Both the position numbers and the translations under genes were made by a program. A model generated the notes under the pieces. That model was not told the DNA's origin. It did not search any database and saw only the letters and a list, made by a program, of their open reading frames with translations. A stretch of DNA of 64,000 bases, from the NCBI GenBank assembly GCA_944381115.1, contig CALWJV010000016.1, positions 131,307 to 195,306 on the forward strand. The letters run 5' to 3'. Within the stretch, counting starts at the first letter, position 1. Every line of letters starts with the position of its first letter. Below, in pieces: positions 36,031-45,019 of the stretch. The stretch comes from an uncultured Clostridia bacterium. GTDB taxonomy: Bacteria; Bacillota; Clostridia; Oscillospirales; CAG-272.

Positions 36031-36088
36031 TTTTATACAAAACAACGGATATTTAAGAATCCGTATCAATAACCCTTACAATATCCGT
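36031..36088 (-). terminator. Probable terminator after the DUF4363 gene
   Basis: On the minus strand, ACGGATATT (36080-36088) with AATATCCGT (36045-36053), then TTGTTTTG. The loop is about 26 bases, so it is moderate. Confidence 0.5.
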
Positions 36089-36105
36089 ATGCTTATATAT
36101 TTTGA

Positions 36106-36462
36106 TCAAAAAATATTGACAAAGCTTAGACGGTTTAGTTCTTCAAGTTCATTTATCCTGAAATTCAATAAATTCAGCGAAGCGGCAATATCTGCTTCGC
36201 TGTTTGTTTTTACCGCCGCTTTAAATTCCGCTATACCTTCGCTTATGTTATCGGTGTAACTGCTGTTTACACCCAAATGCATAATCATTTTATGCTTGTT
36301 CCAATATTCCTCCAATTTTTCGGTATCATTTACGGTAAAAATTTTATCCGCAGATACCATGTCTTTAAGATCTTCTGTAATCCCGATACAGTAAATGCTA
36401 TTCGCCGTTATCAGCATAATAAGACAAAGTATAAGCACACCTGAAGCAATTGCAGTTTTCAT
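36106..36462 (-). CDS. DUF4363 family protein
   Basis: 118 residues. N-terminal signal or membrane anchor (IASGVLILCLIMLITANSIY), then an extracellular helical region (EKLEEYWNKHKMIMHLGVNS, AAVKTNSEADIAASLNLLNF). DUF4363 proteins are small exported proteins of Clostridia encoded directly beside DUF421 genes. It starts 15 bases after the DUF421 gene stop, in the same transcript. Function unknown; a helper subunit of the DUF421 membrane protein is the simplest idea. Confidence 0.85.
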   Translation of the reverse strand: MKTAIASGVLILCLIMLITANSIYCIGITEDLKDMVSADKIFTVNDTEKLEEYWNKHKMIMHLGVNSSYTDNISEGIAEFKAAVKTNSEADIAASLNLLNFRINELEELNRLSFVNIF

Positions 36463-36477
36463 GTATGATAACCCCTT

Positions 36478-37164
36478 TCATGAAAATTTATTTTTTGACT
36501 TTCTGATCTTTGCGGGCATATGCCCTATGCTTTTCATTATCCAGTTTTCTTTACCGGAATCATCGACCGTATATAAAAAAACATCTTTTTGGTTTACACC
36601 TTTGAAATTTAAACGATCGCCCAAAACTTTGTCCGTCATTCCTATACAACTCATGCCAAAAGAATTTATTTCTCCGTCAACAATAATGGTGTGTGCAATA
36701 CCAGTTTCTTTTTCTCCCTTTTTTGCTTTTTCAAAAACAGACAACTTACCGTTATCTTCGAGTATTGCATATTCAAGGTCTGCTATGTCCGAAATACCTT
36801 TTTGTCTTGCCTCTGAAATTAAATCTTCAATTCCAAGACGTAGTTTTGAAAGTTCGCCTGTGTCAAGTACACCTTTGTTGATTACTATACTCGGATTACC
36901 GTCAAAAAATTTTTGCAATTTCCGGCTTTTGGTTATTGTAAACGCGGAAATTATTTCAAGAGTAACAACAGTCAATATCGGTATTACAGCAAAAGTGAGC
37001 GGAATCTCATCGTGACCTATAGGTATCGCTGCAATTTCGGAAAGGAGCAGAGCGGTAACAAGTTCGGATATCTGAAGTTCTCCGATCTGCCTTTTACCTC
37101 CAAGCCTCATTGCCAAAATGAGAAAAACATATATAATAACAGTTCTTATGAAAATTGTAATCAT
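36478..37164 (-). CDS. DUF421 / YetF family membrane protein
   Basis: 228 residues. Three N-terminal membrane helices (about 2-20, 35-55 and 58-78) with the conserved MRLGGKRQIGELQISELV segment, then the soluble DUF421 domain (FDGNPSIVINKGVLDTGELS, RLGIEDLISEARQKGISDIA, VDGEINSFGMSCIGMT). Related YetF and 2Duf proteins of Bacillus have been linked to spore membranes and heat resistance; whether this clostridial type is similar is not known. Its partner DUF4363 follows immediately. Confidence 0.9.
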   Translation of the reverse strand: MITIFIRTVIIYVFLILAMRLGGKRQIGELQISELVTALLLSEIAAIPIGHDEIPLTFAVIPILTVVTLEIISAFTITKSRKLQKFFDGNPSIVINKGVLDTGELSKLRLGIEDLISEARQKGISDIADLEYAILEDNGKLSVFEKAKKGEKETGIAHTIIVDGEINSFGMSCIGMTDKVLGDRLNFKGVNQKDVFLYTVDDSGKENWIMKSIGHMPAKIRKSKNKFS

Positions 37165-37344
37165 GCTTTGTTCCTTTCAATCGGTTAAATATTATTATTT
37201 TCTTGAACTCCGAAAATATGTATTTTCAGGAAAAAATTTTTTTAATTTTTAAAGTGTAAAAAACTATTTTTACCTAAAAAGGATAATTTATGCATTTTTC
37301 GAAAAAAGTTTACAATTTAATTTGCGCGCATGTGAATTTTTCTC

Positions 37345-37373
37345 TTTACAATTAGAGGATTTTATGATATAAT
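37345..37373 (+). promoter_or_regulatory. Promoter for nifJ
   Basis: TTTACA (37345-37350), 17 bases, TATAAT (37368-37373), with TG one base before the -10 box (TGATATAAT). Strong, as expected for an abundant fermentation enzyme. Confidence 0.8.
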
Positions 37374-37418
37374 AGTAGCAAATTTGAAAATCTAATTTCT
37401 TTATCAGGAGGAATTCAA

Positions 37419-40400
37419 ATGGCAAGAACCAAACTTTCTATGGATGGAAATACCGCCGCAGCTCACGTAAGTTATGCGTTTACCGAAGTCGCCGGTATCT
37501 ATCCTATCACACCTTCAAGCCCTATGGCTGACTCTGTTGACCAATGGGCAGCTTCAGGAAAAAATATTCTCGGAAAACCTGCACTCAATATTTTCGGCAC
37601 TCCGGTTAAAGTTATGGAGATGCAGTCGGAAGCAGGCGCAGCAGGTACCGTTCACGGAAGCCTGGCAGCCGGAGCACTTACCACAACTTATACCGCATCT
37701 CAGGGACTCCTTCTTATGATCCCGAACATGTACAAAATAGCCGGTGAACTTCTTCCGTGCGTATTCCATGTATCCGCACGTTGCGTAGCAACTCACGCTC
37801 TTAATATTTTCGGAGATCATTCCGACATATATGCCTGCCGTCAGACAGGTTTCGCAATGCTTGCAGAAACCAACCCTCAAGAAGTAATGGACCTTTCTGC
37901 CGTTGCACATCTTGCAACGATCAAGAGCCGTGTACCATTCCTTAATTTCTTTGACGGTTTCCGTACTTCACACGAAATACAAAAGATCGAAGTATGGGAT
38001 TTCGATGATCTTAAAGAACTTACGGATATGGATGCAGTAAAAGCATTCCGTGACCGCTCTCTTAATCCAGCACATCCCGTTCTTCGCGGCTCTGCCGAAA
38101 ACGGAGATATTTTCTTTCAACACAGAGAAGCATGTAACAAATTCTATAATGCAGTTCCCGGTATTGTGGAAGAATATATGGACAAGATTAATGCAAAAAT
38201 CGGAACCAACTACAAGTTATTCAATTATTACGGAGCACCGGATGCTGATCGTGTTATTATTGCCATGGGTTCTATCTGCGATGTCGCGGAAGAAGTTATT
38301 GATTACCTTAACGCCAAAGGCGAAAAAGTCGGACTCGTTAAGGTCCGCCTTTACAGACCTTTCTCGGCAGAGAAACTTGTTGAAGCTATACCTGATACAG
38401 CAAAGAAAATTGCTGTTCTCGATAGAACCAAAGAACCCGGCTCCCTCGGCGAACCTCTTTATCTTGATGTTGTTACAGCATTATCAATGCGTAATATAAC
38501 AGATAAAAAGGTATTCGGTGGACGTTACGGTCTCGGATCGAAAGATACCCCTCCGTCTTCTATATTCGCAGTATACGAAAATCTTGCTTCCGAAAATCCG
38601 AAAAACGGTTTTACCATTGGCATAGTCGATGATGTTACGGACATGTCCCTTGAAGAAAAACCCGCACCAGATACTTCTGCTGCCGGAACGATATCCTGCA
38701 AATTCTGGGGCCTCGGAGGCGACGGAACGGTCGGAGCAAACAAAAACTCCATTAAAATTATCGGTGACCACACCGATAAATACATTCAGGCTTATTTCCA
38801 GTATGACTCCAAAAAAACCGGCGGTATAACTATTTCTCACCTCCGCTTTGGAGACAAACCGATAAAGAGTCCTTACTACATTACCAAAGCAGACTTTGTT
38901 GCTTGTCATAATCAGGCATATCTTACAAAGTACGATATGGTAAACGACGTTAAAACAGGAGGAGTATTTCTTCTTGACTGCCAGTGGGAAAGCGTATACG
39001 AACTTACAAAACACCTTCCCGGCAAAGTAAAGAACTACATTGCAAACAACGATATAAAGTTCTACACAATCAATGCAACAACCATTGCTATAAGTAAAAT
39101 TGGTAACGCAAAGGTTAAAAACACGATTCTTCAGTCCGCTTTCTTTGCACTTGCAAACATTCTTCCAAAGGATGAAGCTATTGAGTATATGAAGAAAATG
39201 GCATATAAATCATATATCAAAAAAGGACAGGCAATGGTTGATCTCAACTATGCCGCTATCGATGCAGGTGCAGATGCTTTTGTTAAGGTAGACGTTCCCG
39301 CCGAATGGAAGAACTGCGCAATTGAAGACACAAAGGCCGTTGCAACAGGCAAACGTGTTGACCTTGTTGACTTTGTAAATAAAGTTGTCGAACCGGTCGA
39401 TGCCATGAACGGAGATAAACTTCCCGTTTCAGCATTTGAAAAATATGTAGACGGTACATTCCCACAGGGTTCTGCAGCGTTTGAAAAACGCGGTGTTGCC
39501 GTTATGGTTCCTGTATGGAATGCCGAAAAATGTATTCAATGTAACAGTTGCTCATTTGTATGCCCTCATGCAGCCATACGTTCCTTTGCACTTACCGACG
39601 AAGAAGCTGCAGCAGCTCCCGCACAAACAAAGTTTGCAGCAAAACCAGTGATCAAGACAAATTACAAATTTACAATCGCTGTTTCGCCCCTTGACTGTAT
39701 GGGCTGTACGCTCTGCGTAAAAGCATGCTCTGTAAACATCGGAGCAGACAAGAAAGTCGCTGCAGAACTTGCAGAAGCAACCGCTGCAGGGGATAAAGCA
39801 AAAATAAAAGAGATCAAAGCAAAAGCGGCAGAGAACTACGCTATAACAATGGTTCCTCAGGCAACTCAGTCCGATCAACAGGAAGCATTTGATTACTGTG
39901 TAGCAAATGTTACAGAGAAAAAAGATATAATTAATGTCAACACCGTTAAAGGAAGTCAGTTCAAGCAGCCGCTCCTTGAATTTTCCGGATCCTGTGCAGG
40001 ATGTGCCGAAACATCTTACGCACGTCTTATTACACAGCTCTTCGGTGAAAGAATGTACATTTCAAATGCAACAGGATGTTCTTCAATATGGGGCGGTTCC
40101 GCACCTGCAACGCCATATACTGTTAACCGCGAGAGCGGCAGAGGTCCAGCATGGGCAAACTCTCTGTTTGAAGATATCGCAGAGCACGGTTTTGGTATAG
40201 CGCTTGGACAAAAAGCTATTCGTGAAAGACTTATCGGTAAAGTAAAAGAGATGGTAGGATCAGAAAAAGCATCTGATGCGTTTAAAACAGCAGCAAATGC
40301 ATACCTTGATACCGTAAATGACGGTAAGGCAAACGGACCGGCTACCGAGACTCTCATTGAAGAACTCAAAAAAGCAGCAGCAGCAGGTTGTCCGACAGCA

Positions 40401-41081
40401 AATGAAATACTCGAAGAAAAAGATTATCTTTCCAAAAAATCCGTATGGATTTTCGGTGGAGACGGCTGGGCTTACGATATAGGATTCGGAGGTCTTGACC
40501 ATGTTCTTGCTTCAGGAGAAGATGTAAACGTCATGGTCTTCGATACCGAAGTTTACTCCAACACCGGCGGTCAGGCATCTAAAGCCTCTCAGATAGGACA
40601 GGTTGCACAATTTGCGGCAGCAGGTAAAGCAATAGGCAAAAAGAATCTTGCAGAGATTGCAATGTCTTACGGATATGTCTATGTAGCACAGGTTGCCATG
40701 GGTGCAGACATGAATCAACTTCTCAAAGCACTTACAGAAGCTGAAAGTTACAACGGACCTTCCCTCATTATCGGTTACGCTCCTTGCGAAATGCACGGTG
40801 TAAAGGGAGGTATGCAAAACTGTCAGGAAGAAATGAAAAAGGCTGTTGCGGCAGGATACTGGAATATGTTCCGTTACAACCCGGCGCTTGAATCAGGTAA
40901 ACTTATAATTGATTCAAAAGAACCGACAGGCGACTACAAAGCATTTATTACAAGCGAGACGCGTTATGCAAGGCTTGCGCAGGCGTTCCCGGAAAGAGCA
41001 GAAAAACTCTTTGCAAAGGCTGAAAAAGCTGCTAAGGAAAGATATGCAAGGCTCCTTAAAATGGGTGAACTTTACAAATAA
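37419..41081 (+). CDS. nifJ: Pyruvate:ferredoxin (flavodoxin) oxidoreductase, single-chain
   Basis: Converts pyruvate and CoA to acetyl-CoA and CO2, reducing ferredoxin; the central step of clostridial fermentation. 1,220 residues, the full homodimeric type, with domains in the usual order: pyrimidine-binding domain at the start (AAAHVSYAFTEVAGIYPITP), the gamma region (FGDKPIKSPY), two 4Fe-4S motifs (CIQCNSCSFVCP and CMGCTLCVKAC), then a TPP and cluster domain with SGSCAGCAET and the TPP signature GGDGWAYDIGFGG to FDTEVYSNTGGQ. Single gene with strong promoter, AGGAGG site and terminator. Confidence 0.98.
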   Translation: MARTKLSMDGNTAAAHVSYAFTEVAGIYPITPSSPMADSVDQWAASGKNILGKPALNIFGTPVKVMEMQSEAGAAGTVHGSLAAGALTTTYTASQGLLLMIPNMYKIAGELLPCVFHVSARCVATHALNIFGDHSDIYACRQTGFAMLAETNPQEVMDLSAVAHLATIKSRVPFLNFFDGFRTSHEIQKIEVWDFDDLKELTDMDAVKAFRDRSLNPAHPVLRGSAENGDIFFQHREACNKFYNAVPGIVEEYMDKINAKIGTNYKLFNYYGAPDADRVIIAMGSICDVAEEVIDYLNAKGEKVGLVKVRLYRPFSAEKLVEAIPDTAKKIAVLDRTKEPGSLGEPLYLDVVTALSMRNITDKKVFGGRYGLGSKDTPPSSIFAVYENLASENPKNGFTIGIVDDVTDMSLEEKPAPDTSAAGTISCKFWGLGGDGTVGANKNSIKIIGDHTDKYIQAYFQYDSKKTGGITISHLRFGDKPIKSPYYITKADFVACHNQAYLTKYDMVNDVKTGGVFLLDCQWESVYELTKHLPGKVKNYIANNDIKFYTINATTIAISKIGNAKVKNTILQSAFFALANILPKDEAIEYMKKMAYKSYIKKGQAMVDLNYAAIDAGADAFVKVDVPAEWKNCAIEDTKAVATGKRVDLVDFVNKVVEPVDAMNGDKLPVSAFEKYVDGTFPQGSAAFEKRGVAVMVPVWNAEKCIQCNSCSFVCPHAAIRSFALTDEEAAAAPAQTKFAAKPVIKTNYKFTIAVSPLDCMGCTLCVKACSVNIGADKKVAAELAEATAAGDKAKIKEIKAKAAENYAITMVPQATQSDQQEAFDYCVANVTEKKDIINVNTVKGSQFKQPLLEFSGSCAGCAETSYARLITQLFGERMYISNATGCSSIWGGSAPATPYTVNRESGRGPAWANSLFEDIAEHGFGIALGQKAIRERLIGKVKEMVGSEKASDAFKTAANAYLDTVNDGKANGPATETLIEELKKAAAAGCPTANEILEEKDYLSKKSVWIFGGDGWAYDIGFGGLDHVLASGEDVNVMVFDTEVYSNTGGQASKASQIGQVAQFAAAGKAIGKKNLAEIAMSYGYVYVAQVAMGADMNQLLKALTEAESYNGPSLIIGYAPCEMHGVKGGMQNCQEEMKKAVAAGYWNMFRYNPALESGKLIIDSKEPTGDYKAFITSETRYARLAQAFPERAEKLFAKAEKAAKERYARLLKMGELYK

Positions 41082-41537
41082 TTTCTTACTTAACTAAAAA
41101 ACCTAAGGCTTTCGAAAGAAGGCTTTAGGTTTTTATTTTTACAAAACCGATATTTAATTAAAATAAAATCGAAAATTTTAAAATATTTAATATTTAACTT
41201 TAAGTGATCGGATATGCTTACACAGTACTGAAAATATTTTTTCTTCGTAATTTTCAAGCGGTAAATAAATTAATGTTTATTCAAGACTTATTTATATTTT
41301 TATGGTATAATATTTGTATATAATAAACGAAGATTTGAACTATATCTGCGAATGTTATGTGATTTTCAGTAAAAACATTTTTGACAGTTTTTTAATAATA
41401 CGGTATCTGTATTTTGTACGGAGTTTTAAAATCTGCCTGAAATTATATCGTATTATTTTGAAAAATATTGCCAATATGATCAGCAATGTAAACCAGTATA
41501 ATAATATTAATTTTTTAATTAAAGGGAATATTCCAAA
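41082..41537. other. 456-base interval between nifJ and the ABC operon
   Basis: Holds the nifJ terminator, then AT-rich DNA. An extended -10 box TGGTATAAT (TATAAT at 41306-41311) without a good -35 may start the ABC operon, giving a leader of about 220 bases. A 76-codon frame at 41314-41544 has no ribosome site and amino-acid use unlike the genes here. Confidence 0.5.
41097..41140 (+). terminator. Terminator after nifJ
   Basis: Stem AACCTAAGGC/GCTTTAGGTT with one G-U pair, then TTTTTATTTTT. Confidence 0.85.
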
Positions 41538-42515
41538 ATGTTAAAAGTCGAAAACTTAGTAAAAAAATTCGGTGACAAATATGCGGTAAACGATATTTCT
41601 TTCTCAATAAATAAAGGAGAAGTTGTAGGTCTTCTTGGTCCGAACGGTTCTGGAAAGACTACAACAATGAATATCATAACCGGATTTTTGTCATATACTT
41701 CCGGCAGCGTTACCATAAACGGATACGAAATTCTTGAAAACCCCTCTGAGGCAAAAAGAAACATTGGCTACCTTCCTGATCAGCCACCTTTGTATCCTGA
41801 AATGACTGTCAAAGAATATCTTAATTTTGTATACGATCTCAAAGGCTGTACACTTAACAGAAAAAAACACATAATGGAAATCTGTGAAATAACAAAAACA
41901 GTAGATATCCGGGACAGGCTTATAAGAAACCTTTCAAAAGGATTTTATCAGCGTGTGGGTATTGCTCAAGCTCTCGTAGGAAATCCAAAAATAATTCTTT
42001 TGGATGAACCTACTGTAGGTCTTGATCCAAAACAAATTATAGAAATTCGAAGCCTTATAAGAGGACTCGGACGAGACCACACCGTAATAATAAGTACCCA
42101 TATTCTTTCAGAAGTTCAGGCAGTCTGCGACAGAATACTGATAATGAATAAAGGAAGACTTGCAGCAGACGAACGTACAGATGAACTTACAAAACTTATG
42201 GAAGGTACAAAGCGTGTTTTGGCTCAAATATGCGGAAGCAAAAAAACCATTCTCGAGTCCTTAAGAGCACTGGACGGAGTATCATATGTTGAAAGTTCAA
42301 AAGAAATTCCCGGGACCGATGCAACACTTTTTAAAATTGAAAGCAATAACGGTTCGGATATCCGCAAAAAAATCTTTGAAATGTGCGCAGAAAAAAACAT
42401 GCCAATCATTGGCATGGAACTTGCAAGCGCATCGCTTGAAGATGTTTTTCTAAACATAACAAGAGAAAAACAAACCGCTTCAAGAAAAACAAAAAAAACA
42501 TCCAAAATCAGATAA
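41538..42515 (+). CDS. ABC transporter ATP-binding protein (GldA-like)
   Basis: 325 residues. Walker A GPNGSGKTT (35-43), signature LSKGFYQRVGIAQAL, Walker B IILLDEPTVGLD, and the H-loop STHILSE. The extra C-terminal domain after about 220 is typical of Gld/Nod-type export ATPases. It powers the permease encoded next. In Clostridia this group is found with a GldG-like protein and a DUF4340 protein; in Bacteroidetes relatives take part in gliding. The transported substrate is unknown. The gap to the permease gene is 40 bases. Confidence 0.92.
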   Translation: MLKVENLVKKFGDKYAVNDISFSINKGEVVGLLGPNGSGKTTTMNIITGFLSYTSGSVTINGYEILENPSEAKRNIGYLPDQPPLYPEMTVKEYLNFVYDLKGCTLNRKKHIMEICEITKTVDIRDRLIRNLSKGFYQRVGIAQALVGNPKIILLDEPTVGLDPKQIIEIRSLIRGLGRDHTVIISTHILSEVQAVCDRILIMNKGRLAADERTDELTKLMEGTKRVLAQICGSKKTILESLRALDGVSYVESSKEIPGTDATLFKIESNNGSDIRKKIFEMCAEKNMPIIGMELASASLEDVFLNITREKQTASRKTKKTSKIR

Positions 42516-42555
42516 TTTTAAAAAACAAATTTTTCTTTAGTTTAAGGAGTCGGCT

Positions 42556-43284
42556 ATGTTGGCAATATATAAACGGGAACTGTATTCTTACTTTACATCT
42601 CCCATAGGGTACTTATTCGTTGCTATTCTATGGGCTGCTTCCGGACTCGCATTCAGTTTCTTTACATTTTTAGCAGGTCAGGACGCAAATATATCTTCGT
42701 ATTTTACGTCAGAGTTGATAATACTCATGTTTGTAACACCTATTTTAACAATGAAATCTTTTTCTGAAGACAGAAAACTTAAAACAGAACAACTTATTCT
42801 GACATCCCCGGTCTCACTTCCAGGTTTTGTTGTTGCAAAGTTCTTATCATCATATACACTACTGGGAGGAACTTTTATCATTGTAAACTGTATTAATTTA
42901 CCGATAATGTTTTCTTATCTCAGCGACCAACCGCTTGTCGTTTATAATGCCGTAACAGCACTGGGAAGTTGTGTTGCCGTTTTACTTGTAGGCGCAGCAT
43001 TTATATCGGTCGGTCTTCTTATTTCTTCGCTTACCGAAAATCAAATTATTTCGGCGCTTGGCACTCTAATTATACTTGCAGCTCTTCTCGGAGCGTCAAT
43101 GTTAAATTCCAAAATTGGATTTGCTCCGCTCCGTGCTGTTCTCCGCTGGCTCAGCATATACTCAAGATTCAGCGCTTTTACGCAGGGATATTTTGATTTT
43201 GCTTCGCTTATTTATTATGCATCTTTTGCAGCAGTCTGCCTTTTTGTTACTGTCAGAGTTTACGAAAAGCGGCGTTGGGCATAA
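42556..43284 (+). CDS. ABC-2 type permease (GldF-like)
   Basis: 242 residues with six predicted membrane helices. Start MLAIYKRELYSYFTSPIGYL is typical of the ABC-2/GldF group (RELxxYFxSPIGY). The segment EDRKLKTEQLILTSPVS is the conserved cytoplasmic loop between helices 2 and 3. It forms the membrane channel for the ATPase. The ATG at 42556 follows AAGGAG. Confidence 0.9.
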   Translation: MLAIYKRELYSYFTSPIGYLFVAILWAASGLAFSFFTFLAGQDANISSYFTSELIILMFVTPILTMKSFSEDRKLKTEQLILTSPVSLPGFVVAKFLSSYTLLGGTFIIVNCINLPIMFSYLSDQPLVVYNAVTALGSCVAVLLVGAAFISVGLLISSLTENQIISALGTLIILAALLGASMLNSKIGFAPLRAVLRWLSIYSRFSAFTQGYFDFASLIYYASFAAVCLFVTVRVYEKRRWA

Positions 43285-43419
43285 GTTAAAATATTAGATA
43301 TTTATTAACATTAAAACCTTACCTGAAAAATTTTTAATGTTAATAAATTGATAAAAAAATTTTTATTCTGCCTATAAATACAAAATTCCCTTTTAAAGTA
43401 ATATTAACCGGAGATTAAC

Positions 43420-44982
43420 ATGGATAATAAAACAAAAAATTTAAAAAAATCGCTCTTTTCCGACAGACGGTTTAAATACGGCTCACTTGCCGTTTTACTC
43501 ACCGCAGCATTCATTGCATTGGTGGTAGCACTTAACGCCGTGATATATGCACTCGCATATACATACGGCTGGTATATAGATTTGACAGGATCAAGATACT
43601 ACGGTATCACAGATAAATCGGAAGAAGTACTTGACGATGTTCTTACCGAAGATGTAGAAGTAAAAATAATATTCTGTCAGGCAAAAGATTTGGTACTTGA
43701 TGACAGTGCAGGATATTATATTTACAGATGCGTTGAAACTTACAAAAAAACATATCCTAACAATATAAAAGTAGAATTTCTTGACATTGTATCCCGCCCC
43801 GATCTTGCTGAAAAATACACTACCCAACTCGGAACACCTATATATCAAACAAACATTATAATGGAAACAAATCAGTCTTCCGGATTCAAATTACTAACGT
43901 ACGATAACTTTTATACAGTAGATTCTGATTCCGGAGAAGTTTATGCATTTAACGGAGAAAGGAGGTTTACATCTTATATAATTTCCCTCTGTACAGAAGC
44001 ACCTAAATGCTATTTTATAGAGGGACACGGCGAAGATATTTACAACACTTACACAAGTTCAGGGCAAAAAACACCCAATGCACTTTATAATCTTATGATA
44101 GATGCAGGCTTTGATGTCCAAACAATAGACTTAAGAATTGAGGGAAGTAATCTTAATGATGCCAAAGTCGTTGTCATAAATGACCCTGTAAATGATTTTT
44201 TTGGTGAAAACTCATCAGGAGAAAACGAAATTGAAAAACTCCGCAAATTTATGAGCGACGGAACCGGTAATATACTTGTATTCCTTTCCCCAGAAAATGC
44301 GGCATCAGAAAATAAACTTAAAACTTTGAAAGAATGGCTTTACGAATGGGGTGTTTCGGTAATGCCTGGTGAAATAAACGATAAATCCCATTCACTTAAC
44401 AAGGAAGGAACTGCTGTAATAGCAGATTATCCTACCGATAATGGATTCGGTCCGTCTCTGCATCTCAGTTTAAGAAACCGAGATTCTCAGCCATATACAG
44501 TTATAGATAATCCGTTGGCATTTACAAATCATTGGCAGGAAAAGAACGATGCAGGATATCCTATAAGCGGAAACAAAGAGTATTCTCCGGTTCTTTATTC
44601 ATACACAAGCTCTGTGCTTCAAGAGGGAGAAAATGCAAAAGCAGGAGGGTACAGCATAGCCTCTTTGATACGTCAAACCAAATACGATCCTACAACTGCA
44701 CAGCAAATCAGTACATATATGTTCGTATCATCAACAGGATATACAAGCGAAGAATACCTGAATTCCAATGCTTACGGAAATAAGGATATAATATTTGAAC
44801 TTGTAATACAAATGGGTAAAAAACTCGTCCCGATGGACATAGATTTTAAAGTTTTCGAAAGCAATGAGCTTACGATATCAACCGCTACTGCATATGCCTT
44901 GACTATAACGGTATCCGTAGCAATACCGATATTGATCTGTGTTGCAGGCACGGTCGTATACTACAAAAGAAAAAGGCTTTAA
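43420..44982 (+). CDS. GldG-like ABC-transporter auxiliary protein
   Basis: 520 residues. One N-terminal helix at about 22-45 (LAVLLTAAFIALVVALNAVI) and one at the C-terminus (about 490-512), with the main domain outside. It has the ABC_transp_aux/GldG arrangement: WYIDLTGSRYYGITDKSEEV at the start of the domain, then CYFIEGHGEDIYNTYTSSGQ and FMSDGTGNILVFLSPENAAS. Probably a periplasm-facing (here extracellular) accessory to the permease. Its gene lies 135 bases after the permease. Confidence 0.88.
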   Translation: MDNKTKNLKKSLFSDRRFKYGSLAVLLTAAFIALVVALNAVIYALAYTYGWYIDLTGSRYYGITDKSEEVLDDVLTEDVEVKIIFCQAKDLVLDDSAGYYIYRCVETYKKTYPNNIKVEFLDIVSRPDLAEKYTTQLGTPIYQTNIIMETNQSSGFKLLTYDNFYTVDSDSGEVYAFNGERRFTSYIISLCTEAPKCYFIEGHGEDIYNTYTSSGQKTPNALYNLMIDAGFDVQTIDLRIEGSNLNDAKVVVINDPVNDFFGENSSGENEIEKLRKFMSDGTGNILVFLSPENAASENKLKTLKEWLYEWGVSVMPGEINDKSHSLNKEGTAVIADYPTDNGFGPSLHLSLRNRDSQPYTVIDNPLAFTNHWQEKNDAGYPISGNKEYSPVLYSYTSSVLQEGENAKAGGYSIASLIRQTKYDPTTAQQISTYMFVSSTGYTSEEYLNSNAYGNKDIIFELVIQMGKKLVPMDIDFKVFESNELTISTATAYALTITVSVAIPILICVAGTVVYYKRKRL

Positions 44983-45019
44983 TATGAACTTATTACTCAT
45001 GGCAAAATAGGAGAACTCA

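Noticed and set aside
38484..39014. 176-codon minus-strand frame inside nifJ
   Set aside because: Antisense shadow of a highly conserved gene, Cys/Phe/Tyr-rich without motifs.
41314..41544. 76-codon frame before the ABC operon
   Set aside because: No ribosome site, random-looking Ile/Asn/Tyr-rich translation in AT-rich DNA, and it overlaps the ABC gene start.
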